From positions 248,001-312,000 of the forward strand of contig NZ_JALKAC010000002.1 of assembly GCF_024171645.1 (NCBI RefSeq): 64,000 nt of DNA. Direction: 5' to 3'. Below, in pieces: positions 42,149 through 51,903 of the stretch. Both the position numbers and the translations under genes were made by a program. The notes under the pieces are model-generated. The model ran no database searches and was not told the origin of the DNA. It saw only the letters and a program-made list of their open reading frames with translations. This DNA comes from Flavobacterium sp. HSC-32F16 (lineage in GTDB: Bacteria > Bacteroidota > Bacteroidia > Flavobacteriales > Flavobacteriaceae). The first letter of the stretch is position 1. Each line of letters begins with the position of its first letter.

Positions 42149-42384
42149 GAGGTTCAAAGGTTCAGAGCAGCAAAGGTTCAAAGGCTTTTTAAGCAGATAT
42201 AGGTCATTTATAGCCAAATATTTGTCATTTCGACGAAGGAGAAATCACACCTGTATTTCCGGTTAGAGAATCGCCAATCTTTGTAGAGTTTCGAGTGTGA
42301 TTTCTCCCTGCGGTCGAAATGACAAACAAAACCTGTTTAGGTTAGATTAAGAAACCTTTGTCCCTATGAACCTCTGAACCTTAT
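42149..42384. repeat. Nested composite inverted repeat
   Basis: Outer arms (about 42149-42181 and 42351-42384) share AGGTTCAGAG and CAAAGGTT blocks in inverted order. Inner arms (42221-42250 and 42295-42326) share TTTGTCATTTCGAC and GAGAAATCACAC with a small indel. They fill the gap between dusB and the end of the pigment operon. The CATTTCGACGAAGGAGAAATC type of sequence is, to my knowledge, a dispersed repeat of Flavobacteriia. It would form a large hairpin in transcripts of either strand. Confidence 0.75.
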
Positions 42385-42385
42385 A

Positions 42386-43675
42386 CTACGTTCTATAGTC
42401 GAAAAATCGAATTGGTTTGCGGCTCATCGGGTTAAAAACTAAAGGGTTTAAAGTTTCTTTAGAGGCGAATTCTATTTTTGGAGTTACCCTTAACTTGGCT
42501 CTAAAGTGATCTTTGATTTCCTGTAAAAATTCGGGAGACTGATTTTTTACAGCAATTTTTATTACGATTTCATCAGTGCCTAAATCGTTGGTTGAAATTT
42601 CAATAATATGATTTTCGATATTGTCGAATCCGCTCAAAACATCATTCATTGCCGGCGGATACAGTGTTGTTCCTTTATATTTAATCATTTGTTTTTTACG
42701 GCCAACAACGGGACCTACACGTAAAGTGTTTCTTCCGCAGGCACAAGGTTCGTCATGCATCTGTACCATATCCCCGGTTTTAAAACGCAGTAAAGGCATT
42801 GCTTCGATTCCTAAAGTTGTAAAAGTAAGTTCGCCCGTTTCTCCGTTTTTTACAGGTAAATTATTTTCGTCCAGAACTTCAACAATAATCAGTTCCGGAT
42901 GATGATGGCCGCCGTTTCCGTGTTCACATTCTGTAAATGCCGTACTCATTTCGGTAGAAGCATAAGTAGAGAATAACTTAATATTCCATTTATCCGTGAT
43001 TTTTTTAGATAAAATATTCATTGCAAAATCCTGCTCTCGCAATGATTCTCCAATACAAACGGCACCTTTTATACTTGAATTATTATAATCGATTCCGTGA
43101 ATTTCTGCATATTCAATTAATTTCAATAAAAAAGAAGGAACCGTAATTAAATACGTTGGATTGTATTTTAAAATCGAATCCCACTGCATTTCCGGAATTC
43201 CGGCACCAACGCGAATAACGCCCACTTTCAATTTTCGAAGACCTAGAAAATAAGCCAGACCCGCCATAAATTTTCTGTCAATTGTCGTCATCAATTGTAC
43301 CACATCGCCTTCTGCAATTCCGGCACAGGCAAACGAAATCGCTTCGTTATAAGCCAATCGGTCCAAATCAGAATCGGTTAAACCAAATGTTACAGGATCT
43401 CCTAAAGTTCCGGAAGTAGAGGCGTAGTCGATAATTTTATTTTGCGGAACACACAAAAAATCATCGTTATATTGTTGTAAATCTTCTTTTGTTGTAACAG
43501 GCAGAAACTGTAAATCTTCAAGGGTTTTAATTTTTGAAATATCAATATTCTGTCCGGCAAAAAGTCTTTTATAAAAAGGAGAATTCTCGCTGATGTAAGT
43601 TAAAAGTTCGGCTAATTTTTTTTCCTGAAAAATTTTAATGTCTTCTAAAGAATCTTTTTCTATTGCTGGAATCAT
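42386..43675 (-). CDS. PaaK-like AMP-forming ligase in the pigment cluster
   Basis: 429 residues. DYASTSGTLGDPVTFG is the ATP-binding loop, TYASTEMSTAFTEC the adenine-binding motif, LRFKTGDMVQ the ribose motif, and CACGRNTLRVGPVVGR the zinc-ribbon-like segment usual in phenylacetate-CoA ligases. In aryl polyene and flexirubin clusters an AMP ligase activates the aromatic starter (4-hydroxycinnamate type) for loading onto ACP. That is the most likely job here, by context. Its start overlaps the C45 gene stop by 4 bp. It is the last gene of the operon. Confidence 0.8.
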   Translation of the reverse strand: MIPAIEKDSLEDIKIFQEKKLAELLTYISENSPFYKRLFAGQNIDISKIKTLEDLQFLPVTTKEDLQQYNDDFLCVPQNKIIDYASTSGTLGDPVTFGLTDSDLDRLAYNEAISFACAGIAEGDVVQLMTTIDRKFMAGLAYFLGLRKLKVGVIRVGAGIPEMQWDSILKYNPTYLITVPSFLLKLIEYAEIHGIDYNNSSIKGAVCIGESLREQDFAMNILSKKITDKWNIKLFSTYASTEMSTAFTECEHGNGGHHHPELIIVEVLDENNLPVKNGETGELTFTTLGIEAMPLLRFKTGDMVQMHDEPCACGRNTLRVGPVVGRKKQMIKYKGTTLYPPAMNDVLSGFDNIENHIIEISTNDLGTDEIVIKIAVKNQSPEFLQEIKDHFRAKLRVTPKIEFASKETLNPLVFNPMSRKPIRFFDYRT

Positions 43676-45339
43676 TGTAACTTTCTTTTGATTTTTTTTA
43701 AATATTTTTCAATTTTTGCTTTGTCAGGCACTGTAGTAATTTCTTTAGTCAAAGCTTTTTCAAAATTAAGCTTCGCCTGCTGAAATTCTTTTATTTGGTA
43801 AAAGTACAATCCTGCTTTATAATACACAACCCAATAATCAGGGTTTAATGATTGATAATTCTGAAGAAATTCTGGATAAATCTTTTCTTTATTTTCAAGA
43901 AGAGAATCTATTTTATGATTTTCAATTCTAAATTTTTGATAGTCACGATAAGCCGTTGTTTTTAAAAACGGATCTCTGGCAATATTTAAATTTTCCTTTT
44001 GAAAAGAAACCACAGAATCATTTTTTCTTTTGCCGAAAATCAAGTTCAAATCATAACATATAAATTCTCCTAATTGATATGGATTTGCCGAAACCCAGAC
44101 TAATTTTTCTTTTGGTTTAAAAATAATTCCGTGATGCGCCATTAACTGATTCAACGCTTTTTCTGAACCATAACCCAATTTTATATCTTTTAAACCGTTT
44201 TTATTTCGAAGAATTTCTGATGCAATTTTAGGATTCACTTTTGGGTTTTGAGATAATAATTCCCGCATTCTTTCAAAGCGATATTGGGAATGGCTGTTTA
44301 AAATCTGTTCCTTATTTCGTTTATCGGCTGCAAAAGCTTCTCCCTGAAAATGATTCGAACAAATTAATTGATCGCTGTTTGGAACATCGTAAACGTCCAT
44401 TTTTGTTGGAGAAACCTCAATCAAAATAGCTTTGTTATCATTGGAGCTTCCCACCATAATAGATTCAGAAACAAATACTTTTCTTTTTTTTGCAATTGTT
44501 ACAGCTTCGTCAATATTCTTGGCGTGTTGTAAAATTTCGCGTGTTAAAATTGAAATTGGTGTTTTCGCAATCAGCGGAATTTTAGATTTCGAAGCGTTAA
44601 TCGTTACCGTTAAACCTTCCTGATTCATTCCCGAAACCGCACCCACCATTCCCGGCCAGGTAACCATCATAAACGGATAACCATCTTTTGGATTTATAAA
44701 AGCAGCAATTTTATTTTCCGCGAAAGCGTCATTTACATAAAAATCAAAATTTCGCCCCAGAATTAAACTGCCGTCTTCTGATTTTTCGTTCCACGCCGCA
44801 AAAGAAGAACAGCCAACCAGAGCCAGATCTTGTAAAGCGTGCCCAATATCGTGTGCGCCATGCAGATATAAACCTCTTTGATATTTTGGTGCAATATTGT
44901 TGAACTCATCCGATGTATATTCAGAAACACCGTAAATTTCAGTTTGATATTCTTCGGGAACATTCAAATACAATTTTCGATTATACCATCTTAGAAACTG
45001 GCGAAGCAGTCTCTGCTGAAAGCTCGACGGAATAAAATCGTTTATTTTAGAGAAGAAAATCTGTTGTTGTTTTTTTAAAAGAGAATCTGTTAAAGCTCCG
45101 GTGTTAAAACCAATTTCCAGCGGATCGCCTTCGACATATAATTCCCAAAGACCTTGTTTATTTTTTAAAAGAGAGTTTTTTCCGGATACAAAAACCGAAT
45201 CTGATTTTTTTACAACAATTGGTTTTTGTGAATTGAAACCTGAAAGATCAGGTTTATGACGCATTGATTTTGATGTTCCGCAAGAAACGAAAAGTTGCAA
45301 AAAACCGATAAATAAGAAAAATAAAATTCGGTTTTTCAT
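43672..45339 (-). CDS. C45-type acyltransferase/hydrolase lipoprotein with TPR tail
   Basis: 555 residues. A lipobox FVSC places Cys20 as the lipid anchor. The Ntn-hydrolase core (about 120-460) has the nucleophile Cys177 in ALVGCSSFAAWN, followed by GSLILGRNFDFYV, matching the acyl-CoA:6-aminopenicillanate acyltransferase (C45) family. The last ~60 residues form a TPR hairpin (YYKAGLYFYQIKEFQQAKLN). C45 enzymes usually self-cleave before the Cys. It could hydrolyse or transfer an acyl group in the periplasm, for example in ester formation of the pigment; this is inference. It lies 6 bp after the oxidoreductase gene. Confidence 0.82.
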   Translation of the reverse strand: MKNRILFFLFIGFLQLFVSCGTSKSMRHKPDLSGFNSQKPIVVKKSDSVFVSGKNSLLKNKQGLWELYVEGDPLEIGFNTGALTDSLLKKQQQIFFSKINDFIPSSFQQRLLRQFLRWYNRKLYLNVPEEYQTEIYGVSEYTSDEFNNIAPKYQRGLYLHGAHDIGHALQDLALVGCSSFAAWNEKSEDGSLILGRNFDFYVNDAFAENKIAAFINPKDGYPFMMVTWPGMVGAVSGMNQEGLTVTINASKSKIPLIAKTPISILTREILQHAKNIDEAVTIAKKRKVFVSESIMVGSSNDNKAILIEVSPTKMDVYDVPNSDQLICSNHFQGEAFAADKRNKEQILNSHSQYRFERMRELLSQNPKVNPKIASEILRNKNGLKDIKLGYGSEKALNQLMAHHGIIFKPKEKLVWVSANPYQLGEFICYDLNLIFGKRKNDSVVSFQKENLNIARDPFLKTTAYRDYQKFRIENHKIDSLLENKEKIYPEFLQNYQSLNPDYWVVYYKAGLYFYQIKEFQQAKLNFEKALTKEITTVPDKAKIEKYLKKIKRKLQ

Positions 45340-45345
45340 GACCCT

Positions 45346-46863
45346 CTATTCAGATTTCGTATTAATTTTAGTTAAAAGATATTCTTTCCCAATAATTTCA
45401 GAGCAAGTATTTACCGCTCCAATGGTAACACCCAGAACCCCGTGCATATTAGTACTTTGGCCCGTAAGATACAGATTTTCCAGCTTAGTTTTTACCGGAA
45501 TCATCGTTTTCATAGGATTATTAGAATCTTTAACATATCCATACATGTTTCCATTATGTCCGCCAATATAATCACGATACGATAATGGAGTAGAAGTATG
45601 AATTGACTTTATACAATCTCTGATTCCCGGAAATTTGATTTCGATTTCTTCCAGAAATTTAGCTGCTTTTCGGTTTTTGAATTCTTCATAACTTTCCCCG
45701 CGGTCACTTTCTTCGGCAGTTGTATTAAAAGTATCGGCCCAAGTTTCGACATCTTTGTATTTCATGTACGTTAAAAAAGTCATGCCCTCTGCCCAGATTT
45801 CTTCTTTTTTAGAAGCATTCATGGATGCCATATAACTTTTTGGCCATGAACTTTCATCATATTCCTGAGCCGTCCAGACATCATCGCTTTTTTTGAAATG
45901 ATAAAAATTATGATTGATGTATTTAAAACTTTCCGGTTTAAAAACGATATACAAACTAAAAGCCGAAATGACATCTTCAAGATCCTGAATTCGGTTAAAA
46001 AAGGCTTTTCTGAAGTTTTCTGCACCCGCCATTTTTAAAGTTGTTTTAGGTTCAATATTCGAAATAAAAATTGAACCTGAAACTTGTGTTCCGTCTTTTA
46101 AATCTACAGAAACTACTTTATTTTCTTCAACATTAAAACGGGTAACTTCTTGGTACTTATAGAATTCCCCGCCGTTTTTTTTGAGTTGTTTTAAAAGCTG
46201 TTTGGTAATCTGACTTCCGCCGTTTATGCAACGCCAAGAACTTTGAATATAGGAATTAACAGAAAGCGCATGAACATAAAAAGGCGATTTATCCGGAATT
46301 CCTGCGTACAGAAAATTTGATCCGGCAAGCACCGCTTTTAGTTTTTCATTTTCGGTAAACGCATCAATAGTTTCTTTTGCATTCAGCTCCAGAATTTCAG
46401 GATCGTATTTTCCTTCCCAGTTTAAATTGTAAAGCGGAAAAGCATCACAGACTGTTTTTAATTTTTCGCAGTATTTTTTAAGATTTTCTTTTTCTTCCGG
46501 AAAGAAAACAGCAAGCTGATTTACGAAATTTGCATAACCTTGTGCGTGCGGATATTCGTTTTTATCGTTTTCAAAAGAGATCATATCGAAGCGGTTTTCA
46601 TCTAATTTTTTTAAATTAAGATGATCGATAATGCCAAGATATTTGAAATATTTATAGAGATTTTGTCCTTTTTCTAAACCTCCGATGTAGTGAATTCCGG
46701 TATCAAAAATAGTTTTATCGCGAACAAAAGTCTGAAGATTTCCTCCGTATTGATTGTTTTTTTCGAGTACACAAACGCTGTAACCTTCCTTTGCCAAAAT
46801 GATAGACGAAACCAATCCGCCTAAACCACTGCCAACAATTATTACATCGTATTGCTTTTTCAT
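45346..46863 (-). CDS. FAD-dependent CrtI/retinol-saturase-like oxidoreductase
   Basis: 505 residues. DVIIVGSGLGGLVSSIILA with GYSVCVLEKNNQYGGNLQTF is the dinucleotide-binding start and the following substrate loop of phytoene-desaturase-type enzymes. The C-terminal LYLTGQSTNMHGVLGVTIGA is the second FAD contact. Such enzymes introduce or saturate double bonds in polyenes. In pigment clusters it probably modifies the polyene chain or the aryl ring. Start is immediately after the stop of the MMPL fusion gene. Confidence 0.85.
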   Translation of the reverse strand: MKKQYDVIIVGSGLGGLVSSIILAKEGYSVCVLEKNNQYGGNLQTFVRDKTIFDTGIHYIGGLEKGQNLYKYFKYLGIIDHLNLKKLDENRFDMISFENDKNEYPHAQGYANFVNQLAVFFPEEKENLKKYCEKLKTVCDAFPLYNLNWEGKYDPEILELNAKETIDAFTENEKLKAVLAGSNFLYAGIPDKSPFYVHALSVNSYIQSSWRCINGGSQITKQLLKQLKKNGGEFYKYQEVTRFNVEENKVVSVDLKDGTQVSGSIFISNIEPKTTLKMAGAENFRKAFFNRIQDLEDVISAFSLYIVFKPESFKYINHNFYHFKKSDDVWTAQEYDESSWPKSYMASMNASKKEEIWAEGMTFLTYMKYKDVETWADTFNTTAEESDRGESYEEFKNRKAAKFLEEIEIKFPGIRDCIKSIHTSTPLSYRDYIGGHNGNMYGYVKDSNNPMKTMIPVKTKLENLYLTGQSTNMHGVLGVTIGAVNTCSEIIGKEYLLTKINTKSE

Positions 46864-49800
46864 TTACTTTTTGTTTAAAACAATTATTCCGTTTTCTTCT
46901 GAAATAATCTCAAAACCAGAATTAAGCAGTTGTGTTTTTAAACCGGAACAATTTACTAAAATAACAGACGAAATAGCTGCAACGGCTTTTTCAATTGCGG
47001 CAGCATAACTTTCATCAGAAATTAAAAGTACTTCGTGCTGATTTTCAAATGCCGATTTTAATTGATCTGCATAAAATATTTTTCTCTTTTTGAGGAAATA
47101 ATTGGTTTTGGCAACCAATACTTTTTCTTCATCATTGATAAAAGAAACTATTTTTCGCTGTGGTTCCTGGAGTGTCAATAAAACATCCAATTGCCCGTAA
47201 TCACTGCCAAGATGCAAAATTTTAGCTTTTGGATTTAGGTGTTTATTTAAGTTGAAATAGATTTCTAAATTCTGTTTCAGGTCTTTTTTTACACTGTCAC
47301 CAATTTCAATTTCTTTGTAATCGTAACTATTGATCACCATTTTTTTGAAATAATCCGGGCCTTCAAGTTCTTGTCTTATTCTACGAAATTCCGCTTTAAA
47401 GAAAGTGCTTATTTGTTTCGTTTTTTCGGCATAATTATTTCCAAAAGAAAGATTATCAGGCGTAATTCTTTTTAAAATCGAAACAGTAAGAGCGCTTTTG
47501 TGAATTACAAAATCGCCTTTTGGTATGGCTTCTGAAGCACCGTGAATAATAATCGGAATAATATCCAGATTGAATTCTTCGGCTAAAAAGAAAGCGCCTT
47601 TATGAAATCTTTTAATAACATTGTTTTCTGAACGAGTGCCTTCGGGAAAAACCATTAAAGAATAGCCTTCATTTACTTTTTTGCGTAAATGTTCTACACC
47701 GCCTTCTAAACCTTCAGAAACCGGATAAAATCCTGCTTTTCTAACAATACCGCCAAAAATAGGAGAGTTGTAAACCCAGTCGCTTACTAAAAAGATAATT
47801 TTTGGACTCAGCATTCCCATAGCTAAAATATCGACAAAAGAAGAATGATTGGCAATGATGACAGCTGGTTTTTCGAAAGTTTCGTTATAATTATTAACGA
47901 CTTTTTTGTGAATAAACGGATTCGAATACAATACTGATTTCATTAATTTTGAAACCACATATCTAAATCCTTTCATTTTTGTTTTGGCGCTCAGCGGTAT
48001 AATCGGCATAAGCGTAAAACTAAAAACGGACATGACAAAACCCCCTAAACCATAATAGGTAAACGAGATTACACCATGAATAAAAGTGCGGAGTTTAAAT
48101 GGCGGATTTCCTTTTTTTGGACGATTCGATAAAAAGACTTTAAACAGAATTGGGTAAAAAATAAAGGTGATAATCAGCGCGGCAAAAACCCCAATTAACG
48201 AAACCGAAGAAATAGATCGTAACGCAGGATGTTTAGCAAAAATCATGGCACCAATTCCTAAAATGGTCGTAATTACTGCCAGAATAATTGAAGTTCTGTA
48301 AATCGCAATTTCATTTTTTCCGTTGGTATATTCTTTTTGCAAAGCACTTGTCATGAAGATGCTGAAATCAACTCCGTGACCAAAAATCAAAGTGCAGACA
48401 ATCATGCTGAAAATATTCATTTGAATACCAAAAATGCCCATTATTCCTGCCGTTACAATTCCAGTTAAAGCAATTGGAATACAGCTGATGATGACTAATT
48501 CAATTCTTTTGAAAAAGAAAAACAGAATTAGAATTACAGCAACAAAAGAATAATTTACAAGCGAATTAAAATCAGTTTTCAAAGTGCTGAAAAAAGTTTC
48601 ATTCATCTGCTGGCGGTCGATTGCAATGATATTTTCTTTGGCGGAAGCCGATTTTACAAAACGATCACGCTGTTCCGGCGTAACTTTTACCAAAGTTGAA
48701 ATCGTATAAAAACCATTTTTTTCGGTTACAAATTCTTTCAGCTGCAATGCCTGAATTTTTAAATAATCTTTGGTCGAAATAGGTTTAAAATCAAAATCTA
48801 AATGGTCAAAAAATAAAGAATACGTACTGGGCTTAAAGCCGAGTTTAGAACCTTCGGCAATTAATCCGGCTTTTAAAATTTGTTTTTTATCTGAATTCCA
48901 GAATGAATTCCATTTCTGGATTTTTTGTTCTTGTTCTTTTTGCGAAAGTACAATACCGCCAACTGAACTGAAATTCAATATTTTATTTTGTTGTTTTTCT
49001 TTTGATAAATCGCTGAAAAGTCTGCTGTTGTTTTGAAGCACTTCTTCCATGCTTTTTCCATACGACGCCACATAAATGGTTTTAGAAGTTAAGCTTGTGC
49101 TTTCTTCCAATTGTTTTTCGGCCGCTTTAATATCCTTTGGCACAAAATTTAACTGCGACAAATCGTTATTGAAACCTACATTATTATAAGTAAAAAAACA
49201 GATAATGGTAATGATAACGCAGAATCCGATTAAAAATTTGTTATTGTGAAATGAAAAATGCGCCAGTTTATCGATCACATTTTTCTTGTGTTCAAAGTTA
49301 TTTTCTTTTGGATTGTATAAATGCGGCACAATTAAAAGAGAAAAAACTCCCGTCGCCATAACAATAACGGCAGCAAAAATTCCGAGATCGTTCAACGCAT
49401 CCGATTTTACAAAAAGCAGACATAAAAATGCAACAGCGGTAGTAGAACTGCTCATGATTACGGGCATGGTAATGTCTTTGTACAACGTTTTGATGTCGCT
49501 GTTATGTTTGTAATGTGTAAGAATATGAAGCGAATAATCGATCGTGATTCCTAATAAGATAGAACCAATTCCGAGTGAAATGGCAGAAATTTGTTCTTTG
49601 ACAAAATATAAAAATGCTACGGCAAATAAAGCTCCGAAAACCGTTGGAAGAAAAATAATTAACGGAATAAATATTTTTCGGTAAAACAAAATCAGAATCA
49701 GCATTAAGGTAAACATCGCGATTGAAGTTGTCAATACAATATCACTTTTGATTTGTTTTGCATTGGCAGCAGCAATCAAAGCGGAACCAAAATAACTTAC

Positions 49801-50544
49801 CGAAGTTTTTCCTTTATACAGGGTATTTAAATTTTCCTGAATTGATTTTAGCTTTTCGGCAAAAATGCTGTTTTTTTCGGTTTCGCTCGATGAAATATCT
49901 GAGGTTATAAAAAGCAGTAATTTCTTTTTATCCTTTGTCATTACAAAACCATTGTCGAGCGTAAAATCGTCTCCAACATTTAATTGCTGTAGTTTTTTTA
50001 ACGCAATGAAACAAATTCCAAGAGGGTCTCGCAGAATAAAATCTTTGGTAATAAATCCGGATGGAGAAATAATCGATTTGTAATTTCCCTGAACGGTTGC
50101 CGCAATACTGTCTTTTTGAAGTTTTTCCTGAATTAAGGCATAATCTTTATCATCCAGAAAAAGAGGCAGATTGTTGTAAACAAAATCAATAGTTTCCTGA
50201 ATATTTTCTTCGTCTATTTTTCCCTGTATACCGCTTATATATGGTTTGCAGGATTTAGAAACACTGTCTGAAAAAACAGAAGCCATTTCTTTTAAATCTT
50301 CAGCAGAACCGTTTTTTTCGAGTTTGAAAATTACGGTGGTTTTATCGGCAAAATTTAATTGTTTTAAAACTTTTGCAGTCGCATCGGCTTTGTCGTTTGC
50401 GGGAATGAGTTTGGTAATGTCTTCTTCAAACTTAATCTGCGAAGCAAAAAAGCCAAATACAAAAAGCATCAAAACAGCCAGAAAAACCGAAAGGGATTTT
50501 TTTCGATTTACAAATAAATGAATGGCGTAGAAATATTGATGCAT
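46864..50544 (-). CDS. RND/MMPL exporter fused to an acyltransferase and a methyltransferase-like domain
   Basis: 1226 residues, three domains. Residues 1-830: MMPL/RND transporter with twelve helices and two periplasmic domains. Residues about 870-1060: PlsC-type acyltransferase with the HX4D motif at His900-Asp905 (NHSSFVD) and the phosphate-binding FPEGTRS. Residues about 1080-1226: a Rossmann-like segment with ILHLGSDYGQLDVLL at 1109-1123, similar to SAM-binding motif I. Aryl polyene clusters have separate exporter and acyltransferase genes; here they are one protein. It probably couples acylation of the pigment lipid with movement to the outer membrane. The last domain may be degenerate. 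Confidence 0.85.
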   Translation of the reverse strand: MHQYFYAIHLFVNRKKSLSVFLAVLMLFVFGFFASQIKFEEDITKLIPANDKADATAKVLKQLNFADKTTVIFKLEKNGSAEDLKEMASVFSDSVSKSCKPYISGIQGKIDEENIQETIDFVYNNLPLFLDDKDYALIQEKLQKDSIAATVQGNYKSIISPSGFITKDFILRDPLGICFIALKKLQQLNVGDDFTLDNGFVMTKDKKKLLLFITSDISSSETEKNSIFAEKLKSIQENLNTLYKGKTSVSYFGSALIAAANAKQIKSDIVLTTSIAMFTLMLILILFYRKIFIPLIIFLPTVFGALFAVAFLYFVKEQISAISLGIGSILLGITIDYSLHILTHYKHNSDIKTLYKDITMPVIMSSSTTAVAFLCLLFVKSDALNDLGIFAAVIVMATGVFSLLIVPHLYNPKENNFEHKKNVIDKLAHFSFHNNKFLIGFCVIITIICFFTYNNVGFNNDLSQLNFVPKDIKAAEKQLEESTSLTSKTIYVASYGKSMEEVLQNNSRLFSDLSKEKQQNKILNFSSVGGIVLSQKEQEQKIQKWNSFWNSDKKQILKAGLIAEGSKLGFKPSTYSLFFDHLDFDFKPISTKDYLKIQALQLKEFVTEKNGFYTISTLVKVTPEQRDRFVKSASAKENIIAIDRQQMNETFFSTLKTDFNSLVNYSFVAVILILFFFFKRIELVIISCIPIALTGIVTAGIMGIFGIQMNIFSMIVCTLIFGHGVDFSIFMTSALQKEYTNGKNEIAIYRTSIILAVITTILGIGAMIFAKHPALRSISSVSLIGVFAALIITFIFYPILFKVFLSNRPKKGNPPFKLRTFIHGVISFTYYGLGGFVMSVFSFTLMPIIPLSAKTKMKGFRYVVSKLMKSVLYSNPFIHKKVVNNYNETFEKPAVIIANHSSFVDILAMGMLSPKIIFLVSDWVYNSPIFGGIVRKAGFYPVSEGLEGGVEHLRKKVNEGYSLMVFPEGTRSENNVIKRFHKGAFFLAEEFNLDIIPIIIHGASEAIPKGDFVIHKSALTVSILKRITPDNLSFGNNYAEKTKQISTFFKAEFRRIRQELEGPDYFKKMVINSYDYKEIEIGDSVKKDLKQNLEIYFNLNKHLNPKAKILHLGSDYGQLDVLLTLQEPQRKIVSFINDEEKVLVAKTNYFLKKRKIFYADQLKSAFENQHEVLLISDESYAAAIEKAVAAISSVILVNCSGLKTQLLNSGFEIISEENGIIVLNKK

Positions 50545-50615
50545 GGTTATTTATTTTTTTTCCGCGACAGATTATACGGATTAAAATGATTTTACTATCT
50601 GTATCAGTTCGCTGC

Positions 50616-50651
50616 GAATTCACGAACTTGAAGAAATTAATTCGTGAATTC
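50616..50651. repeat. Perfect 11-bp inverted repeat in a pigment-operon gap
   Basis: GAATTCACGAA (50616-50626) and TTCGTGAATTC (50641-50651) flank a 14-nt loop in the 153-bp gap between the GT2 and MMPL genes. The CGTGAATTCGTGG word recurs in another gap (near 59330), so it is a dispersed repeat. Confidence 0.6.
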
Positions 50652-50697
50652 GTGGCGAAAAAAAATCTTTGTAAATCCTTTAATCAGTGGCAAAACC

Positions 50698-51885
50698 TTA
50701 TTTACTATTCGTTTTATTTTTAGAACTAAAAGCGGTTAAAAGCAAATAACTTATTAGTCCGGCTGATAGTGCTAAAACGGTTGCTAAAATAAGACTTCCG
50801 ACGATATATTGTGCAGCGTTTTTTTGAATATCGTCGAGTGTGGCCGAACTATCTAAAATTAGAGGTGCATCACTGGACACAAAAAAACTTCCGGTTTTTA
50901 AAGAACCATAAATTATAAGCGGAATAAAGGGAGGAAAACTCACATTTGATGACAAAAATGCAATGACTTTATTCAATCGGAACAAAGCGGCAAAAGTAAA
51001 AAGGAGAATGGTTTGAAATCCCCAAAAAGGCGAAATCCCGATAAAAATTCCCAAAGCAATCGCAGCTGATTTCTTAAAATTAGAATCCTTGCTTTCTAAA
51101 ATATCTTCAAGTAAGAATTTTTTAATCCCTTTTTTTTTTGCTTTTCTGAAAAAATCTCTCGGCTTAATATACAACAAAGCGTTGGTTACCAAAACGGTAT
51201 TTAAAATACTGATTCGGGTAAAATCCCTGAAAGGACGAAAATGTGAAACGCGTTCAGCAGGATCGTACAAAATTTGAATAGGTATATTTTTAACAACAAT
51301 TCCTTTCCAGGCAGAACGCACAATTACTTCGATTTCAAACTCAAATTTATTGGTATAAAATCGTTTTGGAATTAATTTTAAGGGATATAATCTAAAACCT
51401 GACTGCGTATCTTCGAGAACAATTCCAGTTTCAAACTTGAACCAGAAATTGGAGAATTTGTTTCCAAAGCTGCTTTTCTTAGGAACATTTTCCTGAGTCA
51501 TGTTTCGGCTTCCAATTAAAAGCGAATTGGGTTCTTTTTGAATTTCTTCAATGAAAATGGGAATATCAGAAGCGAAATGCTGGCCGTCAGAATCTATCGT
51601 AATGGCATATTCGAAATTTAATTCAATTGCTTTTCTAAAACCATTTCGCAGCGCTCTTCCTTTTCCTAAATTTACAGGATGGTGAATTTGAGTAAGCTGC
51701 GAATATTGTTTTAAGATTTCGTTGGTTTCATCTGTAGAACCATCGTTTACGATAATGATATTTGAAGTGAAATCTAAAATAGAATCCAGCACTCTTTTTA
51801 ATGTTTTCTGGTTATTGTAAGTCGGTACAATAACACAAAAAGAAGTTGAATCGAGGAGTTCCTGATTTGATATAATAGGTTTCAT
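50698..51885 (-). CDS. GT2 glycosyltransferase with C-terminal DUF2062 domain
   Basis: 395 residues. Residues 1-230 form a GT-A domain: VIVPTYNNQKTLKRVL, IIVNDGSTDET and the metal site DSDGQH, similar to dolichol-phosphate mannose synthases. Residues about 265-380 are DUF2062, with three or four membrane helices and the sequence ALGIFIGISPFWGFQTILL. Such fusions occur in Bacteroidetes aryl polyene/flexirubin clusters. It may glycosylate a lipid carrier or the pigment at the inner membrane. Substrate unknown. Confidence 0.85.
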   Translation of the reverse strand: MKPIISNQELLDSTSFCVIVPTYNNQKTLKRVLDSILDFTSNIIIVNDGSTDETNEILKQYSQLTQIHHPVNLGKGRALRNGFRKAIELNFEYAITIDSDGQHFASDIPIFIEEIQKEPNSLLIGSRNMTQENVPKKSSFGNKFSNFWFKFETGIVLEDTQSGFRLYPLKLIPKRFYTNKFEFEIEVIVRSAWKGIVVKNIPIQILYDPAERVSHFRPFRDFTRISILNTVLVTNALLYIKPRDFFRKAKKKGIKKFLLEDILESKDSNFKKSAAIALGIFIGISPFWGFQTILLFTFAALFRLNKVIAFLSSNVSFPPFIPLIIYGSLKTGSFFVSSDAPLILDSSATLDDIQKNAAQYIVGSLILATVLALSAGLISYLLLTAFSSKNKTNSK

Positions 51886-51903
51886 TGAGAATTTTTCATG
51901 AGC

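Noticed and set aside
42104..42217. Longer dusB reading frame
   Set aside because: The added residues come from the dusB promoter and repeat DNA; the FMN-binding strand begins directly after 42103.
41985..42266. Open frame on the + strand antisense to dusB
   Set aside because: It lies opposite conserved dusB codons, runs into repeat DNA and has no protein-like composition.
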